A DNA stretch of 26,693 nt from a virus. This document shows, in pieces, positions 1 through 6,991 of this stretch (its first letter is position 1; every line of letters begins with the position of its first letter). The notes under the pieces were generated by a model, which was not told the origin of the DNA, did no database searches, and worked only from the letters and a program-made list of their open reading frames with translations. The position numbers were made by a program, and so were the translations under genes. The stretch spans positions 1-26,693 of the IMG/VR virus record IMGVR_UViG_3300042486_000027. The stretch is one strand, 5' to 3'.

Positions 1-342
1 AAGCATAGACAACCAGTTAGTTTCTGAAAGATTTTCAACTAGACCCTCCGCAGTATCATCAATGAAGTTTAGGAAACAACTGATTGGCATACCACGCTTT
101 GACCGACCAAACGAGAGGATCGGAGTCGCGTATGACAACCAGTGCTTTGATGCATATTCGTATAGACGCTGCGCATGTGCAGGATTAGAACCGAACGTCT
201 TTGAAACAAAAGCGAACCGATGCTGCGGAGACGTTTCGTCGTCCTTCATGTATGATTCTTGAAGTCGCTGAATACCTAGTTTGTCAAACAGGGAGTCCCG
301 TGATAAGTCAATCTCAATATCCAGATAATTCTCTCTTGCCAT
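1..342 (-). CDS. nrdA: Class I ribonucleotide reductase large subunit, N-terminal part (cut by window edge)
   Basis: The 114 codons from an ATG at 342 run off the left edge, so only the N-terminus is present. The stretch around residues 66-95 (KHWLSYATPILSFGR, then GMPISCFLNF) is the start of the catalytic barrel of class I/II ribonucleotide reductases; C89 sits where the first redox-active Cys of the active site is expected. The enzyme reduces ribonucleotides to deoxyribonucleotides for phage DNA synthesis and, in class I, needs a small radical subunit that is not in this window. The region before C89 is far shorter than in E. coli NrdA (C225), so no N-terminal ATP cone is present. The start follows an AGGGAC site, and the stop of the upstream MazG-like gene lies directly next to it. 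It shares a block with thyX, which fits a deoxynucleotide-supply role. The family call is firm; the class (Ia or otherwise) is inference. Confidence 0.9.
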   Translation of the reverse strand, partial: MARENYLDIEIDLSRDSLFDKLGIQRLQESYMKDDETSPQHRFAFVSKTFGSNPAHAQRLYEYASKHWLSYATPILSFGRSKRGMPISCFLNFIDDTAEGLVENLSETNWLSML

Positions 343-888
343 TTATAGTCCCTGTTCCTTCAACACTTTTTCGATGTCTGGTTTGAAATATGATTCTGGT
401 TTAAGAATCTTACCATCCTCACGCTTTTTAATCTTACCATTATCAGAAACCTTACTCATGTTAGAAGCACGAACTTCTTTCCACACCTCTTCAAAGTTGA
501 TACCAAGAGTTGCAAACAATCCTTGAACAACCCAAACTAGGTCGGCACCACCGTCAGCAATGTCTCCAATATGACGACGAAGAAAACCATCGCAAAGTTC
601 GCGGTATTCTTCATCGATCAGATTAATATATAGGTTTGCTTGCGCCATATTATCATCATTTAGATGCGGAGTTGTGCCCACATATTGATCTGCTGCAATC
701 ATAAATTCGGTAACGTCTTTTTGGTTATTCATAATATTTTCTTTCTTTGTCAATGCCCAAGATCCATCATGTTGATCGGACCAAATTAGTTCTGTGTTTT
801 CATCCCAGTGAAGGGTCTTCAATAGATCGTGCGGAAGCTCTATATATAATTCACCATCATCATTTTCCTTAACTATAACTGTTGTCAT
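343..888 (-). CDS. MazG-like nucleotide pyrophosphohydrolase with AbrB-like N-terminal domain
   Basis: The 181-residue protein has two parts. Residues 1-50 (VIVKENDDGELYIELPHDLL, ending GSWALTKKE) look like an AbrB/MazE-type swapped-hairpin domain. Residues 53-181 resemble the all-alpha NTP pyrophosphohydrolase (MazG/PRA-PH) superfamily: an acidic helix pair (LIDEEYRELCDGFL, then DIADGGADLVWVVQGL) carries the E/D metal ligands, and a C-terminal NMSKVSDNGKIKKREDGKIL segment is typical of phage members. MazG-type enzymes hydrolyse (d)NTPs or (p)ppGpp-like nucleotides to monophosphates. An internal Met at residue 53 opens the enzymatic part, so two products are possible. It lies between a small membrane protein gene and nrdA and ends next to the nrdA start, which supports a nucleotide-metabolism role. 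Substrate is unknown. Confidence 0.72.
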   Translation of the reverse strand: MTTVIVKENDDGELYIELPHDLLKTLHWDENTELIWSDQHDGSWALTKKENIMNNQKDVTEFMIAADQYVGTTPHLNDDNMAQANLYINLIDEEYRELCDGFLRRHIGDIADGGADLVWVVQGLFATLGINFEEVWKEVRASNMSKVSDNGKIKKREDGKILKPESYFKPDIEKVLKEQGL

Positions 889-889
889 A

Positions 890-1081
890 TTACCAATGCC
901 GTATCGTGTTGGTAATAATTACAAAACACGTAACGATGTGTATCACAACCCAAAATGTTTTGAGAAACAACGCAACACGTGCTTCTTGTATTGTAAGAAT
1001 AGGAACATCAGGTCTATCTTCGTCTGTTGAACCCATAAGATGACCAGTTGCTCGAGACCATATTTTTTCTAGACTATTCAT
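890..1081 (-). CDS. Small single-pass membrane protein, unknown function
   Basis: This 63-residue protein has a polar N-terminal half (MNSLEKIWSRATG, then DEDRPDVPILT) and one hydrophobic segment at about residues 38-58 (ALFLKTFWVVIHIVTCFVII). I expect one membrane span with a short tail. Small proteins with a similar W-S-R-A-T-G start and D-V-P-I-L-T motif occur in other T4-like marine phages as hypothetical proteins (recall, not a search). Its ATG overlaps the TGA of the 48-residue gene upstream as ATGA, so translational coupling is likely. Function is not recognised. Confidence 0.7.
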   Translation of the reverse strand: MNSLEKIWSRATGHLMGSTDEDRPDVPILTIQEARVALFLKTFWVVIHIVTCFVIITNTIRHW

Positions 1082-1224
1082 GGTAACATTTCTATTCTAT
1101 AAGGTGCTTCGTCTTTCCACCACGGATCTTCCGTAAGATCTTCTACGACTTCGAGTGCTTCTTCTTCAGACTCAACATCTGCAACAACAATATCATCTTT
1201 ATTATATACTAACCAATTAATCAC
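1078..1224 (-). CDS. 48-residue acidic protein with GTG start
   Basis: A GTG-started frame of 48 codons fills the gap between thyX and the small membrane protein. It begins V-I-N-W-L-V-Y-N-K-D-D, continues with an acidic stretch (VESEEEALEVVEDLTEDPWW) and ends EAPYRIEMLP. The GTG overlaps the TGA of thyX as GTGA, and its own TGA overlaps the next ATG as ATGA, so it is chained on both sides like its neighbours. The pattern (short beta-strand, then a helix of alternating Glu and Val, then a WW motif) resembles small phage proteins of unknown function. The reading frame and double overlap are the main evidence that it is real. Confidence 0.66.
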   Translation of the reverse strand: MINWLVYNKDDIVVADVESEEEALEVVEDLTEDPWWKDEAPYRIEMLP

Positions 1225-1925
1225 GGAAGTTTCCTTTCAAACTCTGCCCACGCTGTCATGTCATCTAGTGCCTTGATTACATCGGGGAAGTGTTGACCGA
1301 TTATTGTCCAGCACTGTTCTGCTACGATACGGTGTTCTTTCTGCGTCGCTTTATCCATACGCAACTGGCAGTAGTGAACCCACGAACGCAGCGAACCTGC
1401 CATGATGATAGTTGATTCGGTATTACCTTCAGGCAGAACAGCACGTGCCTGCTCCTTTGCGATACCGTTTTCAATCGCCCACTCATAAGCATCTAAGGCA
1501 GCATCAGTAGCAGTTACCTGTCTCATTGCCCATTCTTCGGCCAATGCGTTGTCGTCGGATCCCAATTCCACCGAGTTTTGTCGGTTATTGGTATCCTGTA
1601 GTCGTGCTTCTCTAATGACGAATCCAAGGTCTGTAGTCGGGTCTGCATATCTCTGTGAAAATTCTTGGAACGAAAAGGATCGATGGCGAAGAATTTGCCT
1701 AGCGATGTCACGAGTTGTTTTAATTTCCATTGATACATGTACCATCTCCAGTGGTGACCAGTGTTGGTTCTTAATAAGATACTGAACCAGTTTAGGTGCT
1801 GTTGCGGTGCTGTTCTGGTTTGACGGATTAGATACTCTTGCTGCCCATGCAACCAGTTCATTGGCAGTACTACATTCTGTATACGCACTTGGTTTTGTAA
1901 GTCCGATCAGATTTACTTCGCTCAT
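1221..1925 (-). CDS. thyX: Flavin-dependent thymidylate synthase ThyX
   Basis: ThyX makes dTMP from dUMP using methylene-tetrahydrofolate as carbon donor and FAD/NADPH as reductant. The 234 residues match the family length. The diagnostic RHRxxSxxxxSxR motif is complete at residues 80-92 (RHRSFSFQEFSQR). Other family features are the early AARVSNPSN segment, NQHWSPLEM near residue 53, and the late LPEGNTEST and LRSWVHYCQLRMDKATQKEHR region that binds dUMP and FAD. The ATG overlaps the stop of the upstream unknown gene as ATGA, and the TGA overlaps the next GTG. With nrdA and the MazG-like gene it forms a deoxynucleotide supply group downstream of primase. Confidence 0.97.
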   Translation of the reverse strand: MSEVNLIGLTKPSAYTECSTANELVAWAARVSNPSNQNSTATAPKLVQYLIKNQHWSPLEMVHVSMEIKTTRDIARQILRHRSFSFQEFSQRYADPTTDLGFVIREARLQDTNNRQNSVELGSDDNALAEEWAMRQVTATDAALDAYEWAIENGIAKEQARAVLPEGNTESTIIMAGSLRSWVHYCQLRMDKATQKEHRIVAEQCWTIIGQHFPDVIKALDDMTAWAEFERKLP

Positions 1926-2467
1926 TCAACTCTCCATGATGTTGTATTCAATTTAATATTAGTGGGCCAATCGCCTTCAGTATAAGATTTATCATGAAAT
2001 CTCAACTCGTTTGTAGGCATAATACAAAGTCTGCCGTTGTCTAGTTCTATAAACATAAACTCCTTAGACTGCGAAGGATGCATACTGTAACCATCGTTCA
2101 TAGGAATGGCAGTAAACAGATAGCGACCAAACTCCCCAGTACTACGAATCTCTGCTCGCTGACTGTTCAGATAATCATAACGAATAACTGAGAACTGATC
2201 ACCATAACAATCCCATACCTGTGTATCTTCAAGAGTCCACGCTGGTTCTGGGTCTACAGAAAATGCTAGAGCATGCGGAGGAACACCACGGTAGACTGCA
2301 CCACATTCAAGCATGATATGACACCCCCATGAGTGTCCAGGTTTTGAATGCAATGCAAACCAAACACAGGGTTCAAAGGTATATGGTTCTACACCCTTAC
2401 GAATGAACGATGAGTCTACCCAGCAGTAGATATGATGTGGAAGATTTCCCGACCCAGTGTATAGCAT
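1922..2467 (-). CDS. Conserved-looking phage protein of unknown function, 181 aa
   Basis: I do not recognise this 181-residue protein. It is soluble, rich in aromatic residues and His/Cys (CVWFALHSKPGHSWGCHIML around residues 34-53), and predicted mostly beta. There is no signal peptide or membrane span. Its ATG overlaps the TAA of the upstream gene as TAATG, and its TGA overlaps the thyX ATG as ATGA, so it is expressed in the primase-thyX chain. Position suggests an early or middle role in replication or nucleotide metabolism, but no motif supports a specific activity. Confidence 0.75.
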   Translation of the reverse strand: MLYTGSGNLPHHIYCWVDSSFIRKGVEPYTFEPCVWFALHSKPGHSWGCHIMLECGAVYRGVPPHALAFSVDPEPAWTLEDTQVWDCYGDQFSVIRYDYLNSQRAEIRSTGEFGRYLFTAIPMNDGYSMHPSQSKEFMFIELDNGRLCIMPTNELRFHDKSYTEGDWPTNIKLNTTSWRVE

Positions 2468-2733
2468 TACTCAACCTCAAATTCTTTGACTTTTTGGAAC
2501 TGTGCCCTACTAACATATCCAACACCCAGAAGATGATCTACACGATTAGATGCATCGGCATAATCGATATACGTACCATCATCGAACCACCACCAGCGGT
2601 CGAGACCAAGCAACCAGCGAGGTTCGCGGCGATACTCTACCAACCACTTACCGTCTGTGCGATGAATACGCAACTTTGTGATTCGAAAATGAGCGAGTTC
2701 TACGCCATATTCATTAGCGACAAGTTCGCTCAT
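2467..2733 (-). CDS. Small phage protein of unknown function, 88 aa
   Basis: I place the start at the ATG at 2733 (MSELVANEYGVEL) rather than the in-frame GTG four codons upstream, because a perfect GGAGG lies just before the ATG (GGAGGAAAGTATG). The 88-residue product is rich in Trp and Arg (WLVEYRREPRWLLGLDRWWW at about residues 30-49), followed by FDDGTYIDYADA and a C-terminal helix. It has no membrane span. The compact aromatic strand pattern resembles small phage proteins of unknown role. It starts 4 nt inside the primase gene and ends in a TAATG overlap with the next gene. Confidence 0.72.
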   Translation of the reverse strand: MSELVANEYGVELAHFRITKLRIHRTDGKWLVEYRREPRWLLGLDRWWWFDDGTYIDYADASNRVDHLLGVGYVSRAQFQKVKEFEVE

Positions 2734-3761
2734 ACTTTCCTCCACATCATATACTTTGCCTTTGCTGATAGTCCTTGAAACGTATTATCATTTATAATAC
2801 TCTGGATTTCACCAGAAGTCAATCCATTTTCAATCATTTCATTAATATCTTTTCCTGGAACATCTGGCCAAATGACCATCTTATACCCCATATCAATATA
2901 CTTATTCATTAACTTACCGACTTCTCGGTTTTTTGGTTGATTATCAAAAATAATTGTTATTTTTTCTTTTTGTAACGGAAGTTGGTCGATTTTTCCGAAT
3001 GACGTTCCAGCACAAGCGATAGAATTATCCAGAAAAAGGGAGTCAAGGGGCCCTTCGACAACAAGTATTTCTTTTGTAGGATCGACCCTATCCAGACCGA
3101 AAATCGATGGTGCATCTTCGTCTACCTTAATGTTAATATAACGTAATGACTCGCCTCTGATTCCGCGAAGGCTAACAACAAGGAGTTTACCAGCGCCATC
3201 AAAAAAAGGAATCGCGAGTCTCGGTTCAGATGTAATGATCGAGTTTTTATATTTGTCATTAAGCTGTATGACATCTTTAACATTAGGAATGAAATACAAC
3301 CTATCAAAAGCATCGCGAGGAATTTTGCGGTCAGTAACATATTGAATTACCTCATGATCATCTGGTAGCGTATCAAGTCGATCCATAATCGAGTCGAGCA
3401 GTTTAGGTTCTGGTTTCTTAGTAAACTTTGGTTCTTCAAACTTTAGAACTGATTCTACAGTTTTATGAGAAGTCTTGTTGTGAGCACCATCTGCATATCG
3501 TTCTACGACATATTGACTGTAGAGGGTGGCATCAAAGTTCTTGAGGAATGTTCCAAAGTGTTGACTCGCGCCACACTTATGGCACTTGTAATACAGATCG
3601 TTCTTACCACGATAGAAGTATCCTCGTGCCTTCCTCTTATTACGTTGTGAGTCGCCGCAGATTGGACATCTGCAGTTGAATAGATCTTGGGTTTTCTTCT
3701 TGAAATTCTCTAGTCGATATGAAATCGAATGGAGATACTTGATGTCAATATATAAACTCAT
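2730..3761 (-). CDS. 61: DNA primase, T4 gp61-like (zinc finger plus TOPRIM)
   Basis: The protein makes RNA primers for lagging-strand synthesis and should work with the gp41-type helicase encoded at 20570-21961. Counting from the ATG at 3761 (343 residues), an N-terminal zinc-binding domain has C32-x2-C35 and C60-x2-C63 (CPICGDS and CHKCGAS), as in DnaG/gp61 primases. A TOPRIM core follows: EILVVEGPLDSLF near residue 235 carries the catalytic Glu, and a later TIIFDNQPKNREVG segment is the acidic metal-binding part. An in-frame ATG at 3779 overlaps the -10 element of the promoter and lacks a ribosome site, so I prefer 3761; transcription would then begin at or next to the start codon (leaderless). 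The gene is separated from polymerase and helicase by the whole late block. Confidence 0.92.
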   Translation of the reverse strand: MSLYIDIKYLHSISYRLENFKKKTQDLFNCRCPICGDSQRNKRKARGYFYRGKNDLYYKCHKCGASQHFGTFLKNFDATLYSQYVVERYADGAHNKTSHKTVESVLKFEEPKFTKKPEPKLLDSIMDRLDTLPDDHEVIQYVTDRKIPRDAFDRLYFIPNVKDVIQLNDKYKNSIITSEPRLAIPFFDGAGKLLVVSLRGIRGESLRYINIKVDEDAPSIFGLDRVDPTKEILVVEGPLDSLFLDNSIACAGTSFGKIDQLPLQKEKITIIFDNQPKNREVGKLMNKYIDMGYKMVIWPDVPGKDINEMIENGLTSGEIQSIINDNTFQGLSAKAKYMMWRKV

Positions 3762-3767
3762 AATATA

Positions 3768-3796
3768 GTTATACCCCATTATGGGGCGGAAGTAAA
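3768..3796 (-). promoter_or_regulatory. Sigma70-like promoter upstream of primase, with palindrome in spacer
   Basis: On the minus strand TTTACT (3796-3791), a 17-nt spacer and TATAAC (3773-3768) form a near-consensus sigma70 promoter. The predicted start point, 7 nt after the -10 box, is the A of the primase ATG at 3761. The spacer contains a 13-bp palindrome, CCCCATAATGGGG (3774-3786), abutting the -10 box, which could be an operator. The -35 region lies in a 15-mer (3790-3804) identical to the one at the polymerase promoter, and begins with the stop codon of the upstream gene. Use in vivo is not shown. Confidence 0.72.
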
Positions 3797-3801
3797 GGGA
3801 T

Positions 3802-4269
3802 TTATTGAAAAAACTTTAATATCATTGGAAGTATCTTGGTTATGATTGCACCAAGAACAATACCACCACCAATCATAATATACTTGGTTTTTTCCAAATT
3901 GTCAATACGTTTTTTGTTTTTTTCTTCTTCTTTATCAATCGATTCTTTGAGTTCTTTGATCGATGTCATGATCTTAACTTCAGTTTGGTCAACTTTATCT
4001 GAGAGTTCTCTCGTTGTAGTTGTGATGCGAGAGTGAAGTTCTTTATTGTTTTCAGTTGATTCTCTACGATGGACTTCCATCGCATCGTAGAGATCTTGAT
4101 TTACATTTTCTTGTCCGCTTAGTTTTAAATCGTGCACGGCAAGCATTTTATTGATTGAGTTAGAAACATCGGTCATCTTTTCTATTACGGTATCCAGACG
4201 AGCGAACACGACCTGCATTTGTTTCAGGTCGTGCTCTAGAATTGCGACTTTAGTTTCTAACTCCGCCAT
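3802..4269 (-). CDS. Coiled-coil protein with C-terminal membrane anchor, XhlA-like; possible lysis accessory
   Basis: The 155 residues start with a heptad-rich region (VAILEHDLKQMQVVFARLDT) and continue as long charged helices (residues 1-125, rich in E, K and S/T). One hydrophobic span follows at about 131-152 (YIMIGGGIVLGAIITKILPM). Coiled coil plus tail anchor resembles the hemolysin XhlA/holin-accessory family, and the gene closes the lysis group after endolysin and the EF-hand protein. It could help the holin or tether the endolysin at the membrane; this is inference from topology and position. The start overlaps the preceding stop region (AAGTAAATGGC) and has only a weak ribosome site. 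Its TAA starts the 15-mer of the primase promoter. Confidence 0.72.
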   Translation of the reverse strand: MAELETKVAILEHDLKQMQVVFARLDTVIEKMTDVSNSINKMLAVHDLKLSGQENVNQDLYDAMEVHRRESTENNKELHSRITTTTRELSDKVDQTEVKIMTSIKELKESIDKEEEKNKKRIDNLEKTKYIMIGGGIVLGAIITKILPMILKFFQ

Positions 4270-4440
4270 TTACTTTGCTTTTGGTTTGCGGATTTTCTTG
4301 ACTACTTTTTTGACAATCGCTACTTCTGCTTCTGCCTTGTCGACAACGGCAGTAAGTTCAGCAACGTCTATTTTGCCATCTTTGTTTGTATCTGCAAAAC
4401 CGAATAGAGTTTTGATGAGTTCTTTAATTTTGTTAAACAT
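4270..4440 (-). CDS. EF-hand microprotein in the lysis region
   Basis: The best start is the ATG at 4440 (MFNKIKELIKTLFGF), because GGGGA lies 8 nt before it; an earlier in-frame ATG at 4455 sits inside the endolysin gene. The 56-residue product has an amphipathic N-terminal helix, a canonical 12-residue EF-hand loop DTNKDGKIDVAE (Asp at loop positions 1 and 5, Asn at 3, Gly at 6, Ile at 8, Glu at 12) and a second helix ending in a basic tail (KKVVKKIRKPKAK). Calcium binding is therefore likely; dimerisation would make a paired EF-hand. It lies between endolysin and a coiled-coil membrane protein, so it may tune lysis or endolysin activity by Ca2+. That role is inference. Confidence 0.75.
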   Translation of the reverse strand: MFNKIKELIKTLFGFADTNKDGKIDVAELTAVVDKAEAEVAIVKKVVKKIRKPKAK

Positions 4441-4445
4441 ATCTG

Positions 4446-5630
4446 TTATCCCCATGCTGCGAATTGTTTTGTTTTCTTAATACGATCATCTAGACCATGC
4501 GTACCACCGTTTACACGACGAGTAATCTGACCTATAACTGCATCGGTAACACCCTTGTCAGCGATTGCGAACAGACCGTTCTTATTGAAGAACCATAGTG
4601 CTGATTCGAATGCCAGTTCGGTTGCAACGATGTCTGGATTGGTTAGAACATCAGGACGACCAACCGACTGCGAGAATGCAGTATAGTTGTCCTTACCAGT
4701 TAACTGAATTGGTCCACGACCACGGAACTTATACCCATCACCTGAAGATTCTGGACCATTGCCCATACGATTAGCATAGACCTTGTTGGCAATCTTCTCT
4801 GGTTTACGAGCGTAACCAGCAGTCGATGCGATTGTTGGGAAGTATTTTTTAAAGATGCCATTCAGACCCTTGTCTGAGTAGTTTAGGTTCTCCGAGAATA
4901 CCTTAAAGTTGCCCGACTCGTGAGCACACTGTCCAAAGAAGTGTGCAGCTTGTGCAGATGACAGTTTGTAGTAACCCTTGGCACTTACATAAGTTCCTGG
5001 TCCCCACTTACCATCAGCAGTAATACCACACTTAGTTTGAAGTGCTTCCATTGGACCAAGTCCAGCAGTAGATGCTACCTTTGGTGCTGCCTTTGGTGCT
5101 GCCTTGACAACCTTTGCTGCTTGAACAACAGGAGCACCTGCTTCTCTTGTAGTTGAAGGATCGAAGTCAGCAACAGGAGTATACTTTGTGCCACCTGCCT
5201 TGGACTTGGTAGCAACCAGACGCTGCTTGCGGTTTCCACCTTCCTTCTTAATTGAAGCATGGACCCAACCAGAGTTCTTGTCACCAGCAGCATAGAATTC
5301 TAGGATGACTTGGTCAAACTCTAGATTATCAGCAACCCAGTCAGCAACTTTCTTGTTGTCAACACCCTTGACTTCAAAGTCAATTGCTTGACCATTAACG
5401 TGCTGGGATGTTTTCGAACCACCAACTGCCTTATTGACTAGTGGTGCACGATATGAGGAGTTGATTGTTACTGGACCAAACTTAGCACGAACAGGTTCGA
5501 GAATCTTTTCGCAACAGTAGCGCATGTTCTCAATATGCTCAGCAGTTGGTGTGTTAGGAATGCCAAGACGCTTTGCGGTTGGCGAGACGGTCATTTCCTC
5601 TAGGGCAAAATGTTCAGTTAGTTTTGTCAT
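4446..5630 (-). CDS. Two-domain endolysin: M15 peptidase plus GH19 muramidase-like domain
   Basis: Residues 1-128 form a peptidase M15-type domain with zinc ligands in SQHVNGQAIDFEV (H77, D84) and GWVH (H124), expected to cut peptide cross-links in peptidoglycan. After a linker (about 145-190, with repeated Ala-Lys-Pro: VVKAAPKAAPKVAS), residues 195-394 form a glycoside hydrolase family 19 (chitinase-like) domain typical of phage lysozymes: HFFGQCAHESGNF (E238), SENLNYS (E247), KYFP, then KFRGRGPIQLTGKDNY, expected to cut the glycan strand. There is no signal peptide, so export needs a holin; candidates lie at 5641-6096 and 15968-16219. AAGGGGTAATAT precedes the ATG. Together the domains would attack both bond types of the wall. 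Confidence 0.92.
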   Translation of the reverse strand: MTKLTEHFALEEMTVSPTAKRLGIPNTPTAEHIENMRYCCEKILEPVRAKFGPVTINSSYRAPLVNKAVGGSKTSQHVNGQAIDFEVKGVDNKKVADWVADNLEFDQVILEFYAAGDKNSGWVHASIKKEGGNRKQRLVATKSKAGGTKYTPVADFDPSTTREAGAPVVQAAKVVKAAPKAAPKVASTAGLGPMEALQTKCGITADGKWGPGTYVSAKGYYKLSSAQAAHFFGQCAHESGNFKVFSENLNYSDKGLNGIFKKYFPTIASTAGYARKPEKIANKVYANRMGNGPESSGDGYKFRGRGPIQLTGKDNYTAFSQSVGRPDVLTNPDIVATELAFESALWFFNKNGLFAIADKGVTDAVIGQITRRVNGGTHGLDDRIKKTKQFAAWG

Positions 5631-5640
5631 ATATTACCCC

Positions 5641-6096
5641 TTAAAATGGACCGAAGTCGTCGTCGCTGTCTTTATACTTATCGATCGCTGCCATCAGTTT
5701 GATTTCAGTATCTGCCTCGATCGACTCTGCTTTGGCATGTTCAGTGTGCGCTTCTGCGAGATGCTTATAGTCTGTCTTACCGAGTTCCTGAACCTTGACA
5801 TTCGGATCGAATTCGGCAACCTTCATATTCATCATCGTAGCGAATGCGCCAACAAATGCACCGACAATCATCGAGAATGCTGGACCAATAATTTTGAAGA
5901 TTTCATTGTTATCAATGATATCATTTGGCATGAACATCCCAATCAACATCATTACAACAACGGATAGCATAATGGAACCCAAAGTGAGCGCCGCCATCTT
6001 CATAATCATGATTTGGACTTTGCCTTTTTCAATCTCTAGTTCCTCTAGAGTATTGACTTCTTTCGATACCGAAACAAAGTTTAATAATCCCTTCAT
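5641..6096 (-). CDS. Two-span membrane protein, holin candidate
   Basis: The 151-residue protein has two hydrophobic segments, about residues 31-54 (MKMAALTLGSIMLSVVVMML) and 68-92 (IFKIIGPAFSMIVGAFVGAF), joined by a short acidic turn (MPNDIIDNNE), and a soluble charged C-terminal half. Both ends probably lie in the cytoplasm. It lies immediately upstream of the endolysin, where holins are often found, so a holin or lysis-regulator role is plausible, but its length and soluble domains are larger than a minimal holin. A clear AAGGAA ribosome site precedes the ATG. It does not resemble a named holin family that I can recognise. Confidence 0.7.
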   Translation of the reverse strand: MKGLLNFVSVSKEVNTLEELEIEKGKVQIMIMKMAALTLGSIMLSVVVMMLIGMFMPNDIIDNNEIFKIIGPAFSMIVGAFVGAFATMMNMKVAEFDPNVKVQELGKTDYKHLAEAHTEHAKAESIEADTEIKLMAAIDKYKDSDDDFGPF

Positions 6097-6097
6097 A

Positions 6098-6634
6098 TTA
6101 TTTCCTTCTTATAATTTTATTCTTTTTGCGCCACTTCTTCTGAGCAGCTTTTGAAACTCCAGGTTCCGCTTGGTTTGGAATACTTGGATTATTTATACCG
6201 ATACCAGCAATAGCACCGCCACCGACGCCCATTTCTTCGGCGACATATTCTTTAAATGACAACATTGTATCAGATTCCAATTGTTCTGCGAGAGATTTAG
6301 TTTCGTCTTGTTCCATTGTCATATAAAAAATTTCTTCCAGAATGTCTTCATCATACTCAGCGTTTTCTTTAACAAGTGCTATAGCAGCAGCAAATGACAG
6401 GAATCGTTTATTTTCAAATGGAACCTTTTCTATAATTCGCTTCAACTTAAAAACCATACGGTGTAGAAGAGTATATGATTCTCTTTCTTCTTCTGTCGCG
6501 AGATCTTGTTCTTTCTTAATGACAGCGCCATGCGCATCAATAATACCGAGACGATATGCATCAGTATCAGTAAATGCTGTTGTCAACATACGTAAGATAC
6601 GATATGTTATGATTGCATCGACAAATCTTGCCAT
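6098..6634 (-). CDS. Conserved phage protein, possibly virion-associated, 178 aa
   Basis: The start (MARFVDAIITYRILRMLTTA) followed by FTDTDAYRLGIIDAHGAVIK and a helical LLHRMVFKLKRIIEKVP segment is a pattern I recall from many T4-like marine phages, where it is annotated as a hypothetical or structural protein. The protein is mostly helical, with a Gly-rich stretch (GVGGGAIAGIGI) and a strongly basic tail (KAAQKKWRKKNKIIRRK), which could bind nucleic acid. Its ATG overlaps the upstream TAA as TAATG with GAGGGA before it. It is co-transcribed with virion and lysis genes, so late expression is likely. No catalytic motif is visible. Confidence 0.72.
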   Translation of the reverse strand: MARFVDAIITYRILRMLTTAFTDTDAYRLGIIDAHGAVIKKEQDLATEEERESYTLLHRMVFKLKRIIEKVPFENKRFLSFAAAIALVKENAEYDEDILEEIFYMTMEQDETKSLAEQLESDTMLSFKEYVAEEMGVGGGAIAGIGINNPSIPNQAEPGVSKAAQKKWRKKNKIIRRK

Positions 6635-6990
6635 TAAATCCCTCTTAACTTGTTAACGATCGTGCGATCCATAAAAACATCTGGTAACTCACTATCGGTC
6701 ATTCGGTTTAAAAATACCAGAAATGGTTTAATCAGAGGCATCAAATCGGAGAGTTTATAAACTATCATATCTGTCGCTGCTTGATTAAACACATTATATA
6801 GAACCAACAAATGATTTATAATAAGACGTTCGTTTAGAACATTAGTATTTTCGTATCGTGTTAATAATCTTCGGAGATAAACAAAACGTTTCAAATCTTC
6901 CTGTAAATCTGAAATACCAGTACATCCAGGATTATCATAGTGTTTAATTGCGAACATTAAAAAAGTTTCTTCATTCAATTCATTAATCAT
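6634..6990 (-). CDS. Conserved T4-like phage protein of unknown function (DUF7207-type), 118 aa
   Basis: The protein reads MINELNEETFLMFAIKHYDN, then LQEDLKRFVYLRRLLTRY and LNERLIINHLLVLYNVFN, and ends in an LMPLIKPFLVFLNRM segment. I recall this all-helical fold as a short, widely conserved hypothetical protein of T4-like marine phages. No membrane span or catalytic residue set is visible. It lies in the late block between two probable virion proteins, and its TAA overlaps the next ATG, so the pair with 6098-6634 is probably translated together. Role unknown; virion assembly is the default inference from position. Confidence 0.72.
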   Translation of the reverse strand: MINELNEETFLMFAIKHYDNPGCTGISDLQEDLKRFVYLRRLLTRYENTNVLNERLIINHLLVLYNVFNQAATDMIVYKLSDLMPLIKPFLVFLNRMTDSELPDVFMDRTIVNKLRGI

Positions 6991-6991
6991 A

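Noticed and set aside
6190-6197. TATAAATA on the minus strand inside the 178-residue gene
   Set aside because: The box is exact, but it lies in coding sequence 94 nt from the next start and lacks the TATAG-type extension or the short spacing seen at the other three; chance in AT-rich DNA is plausible. It could still feed the lysis region.
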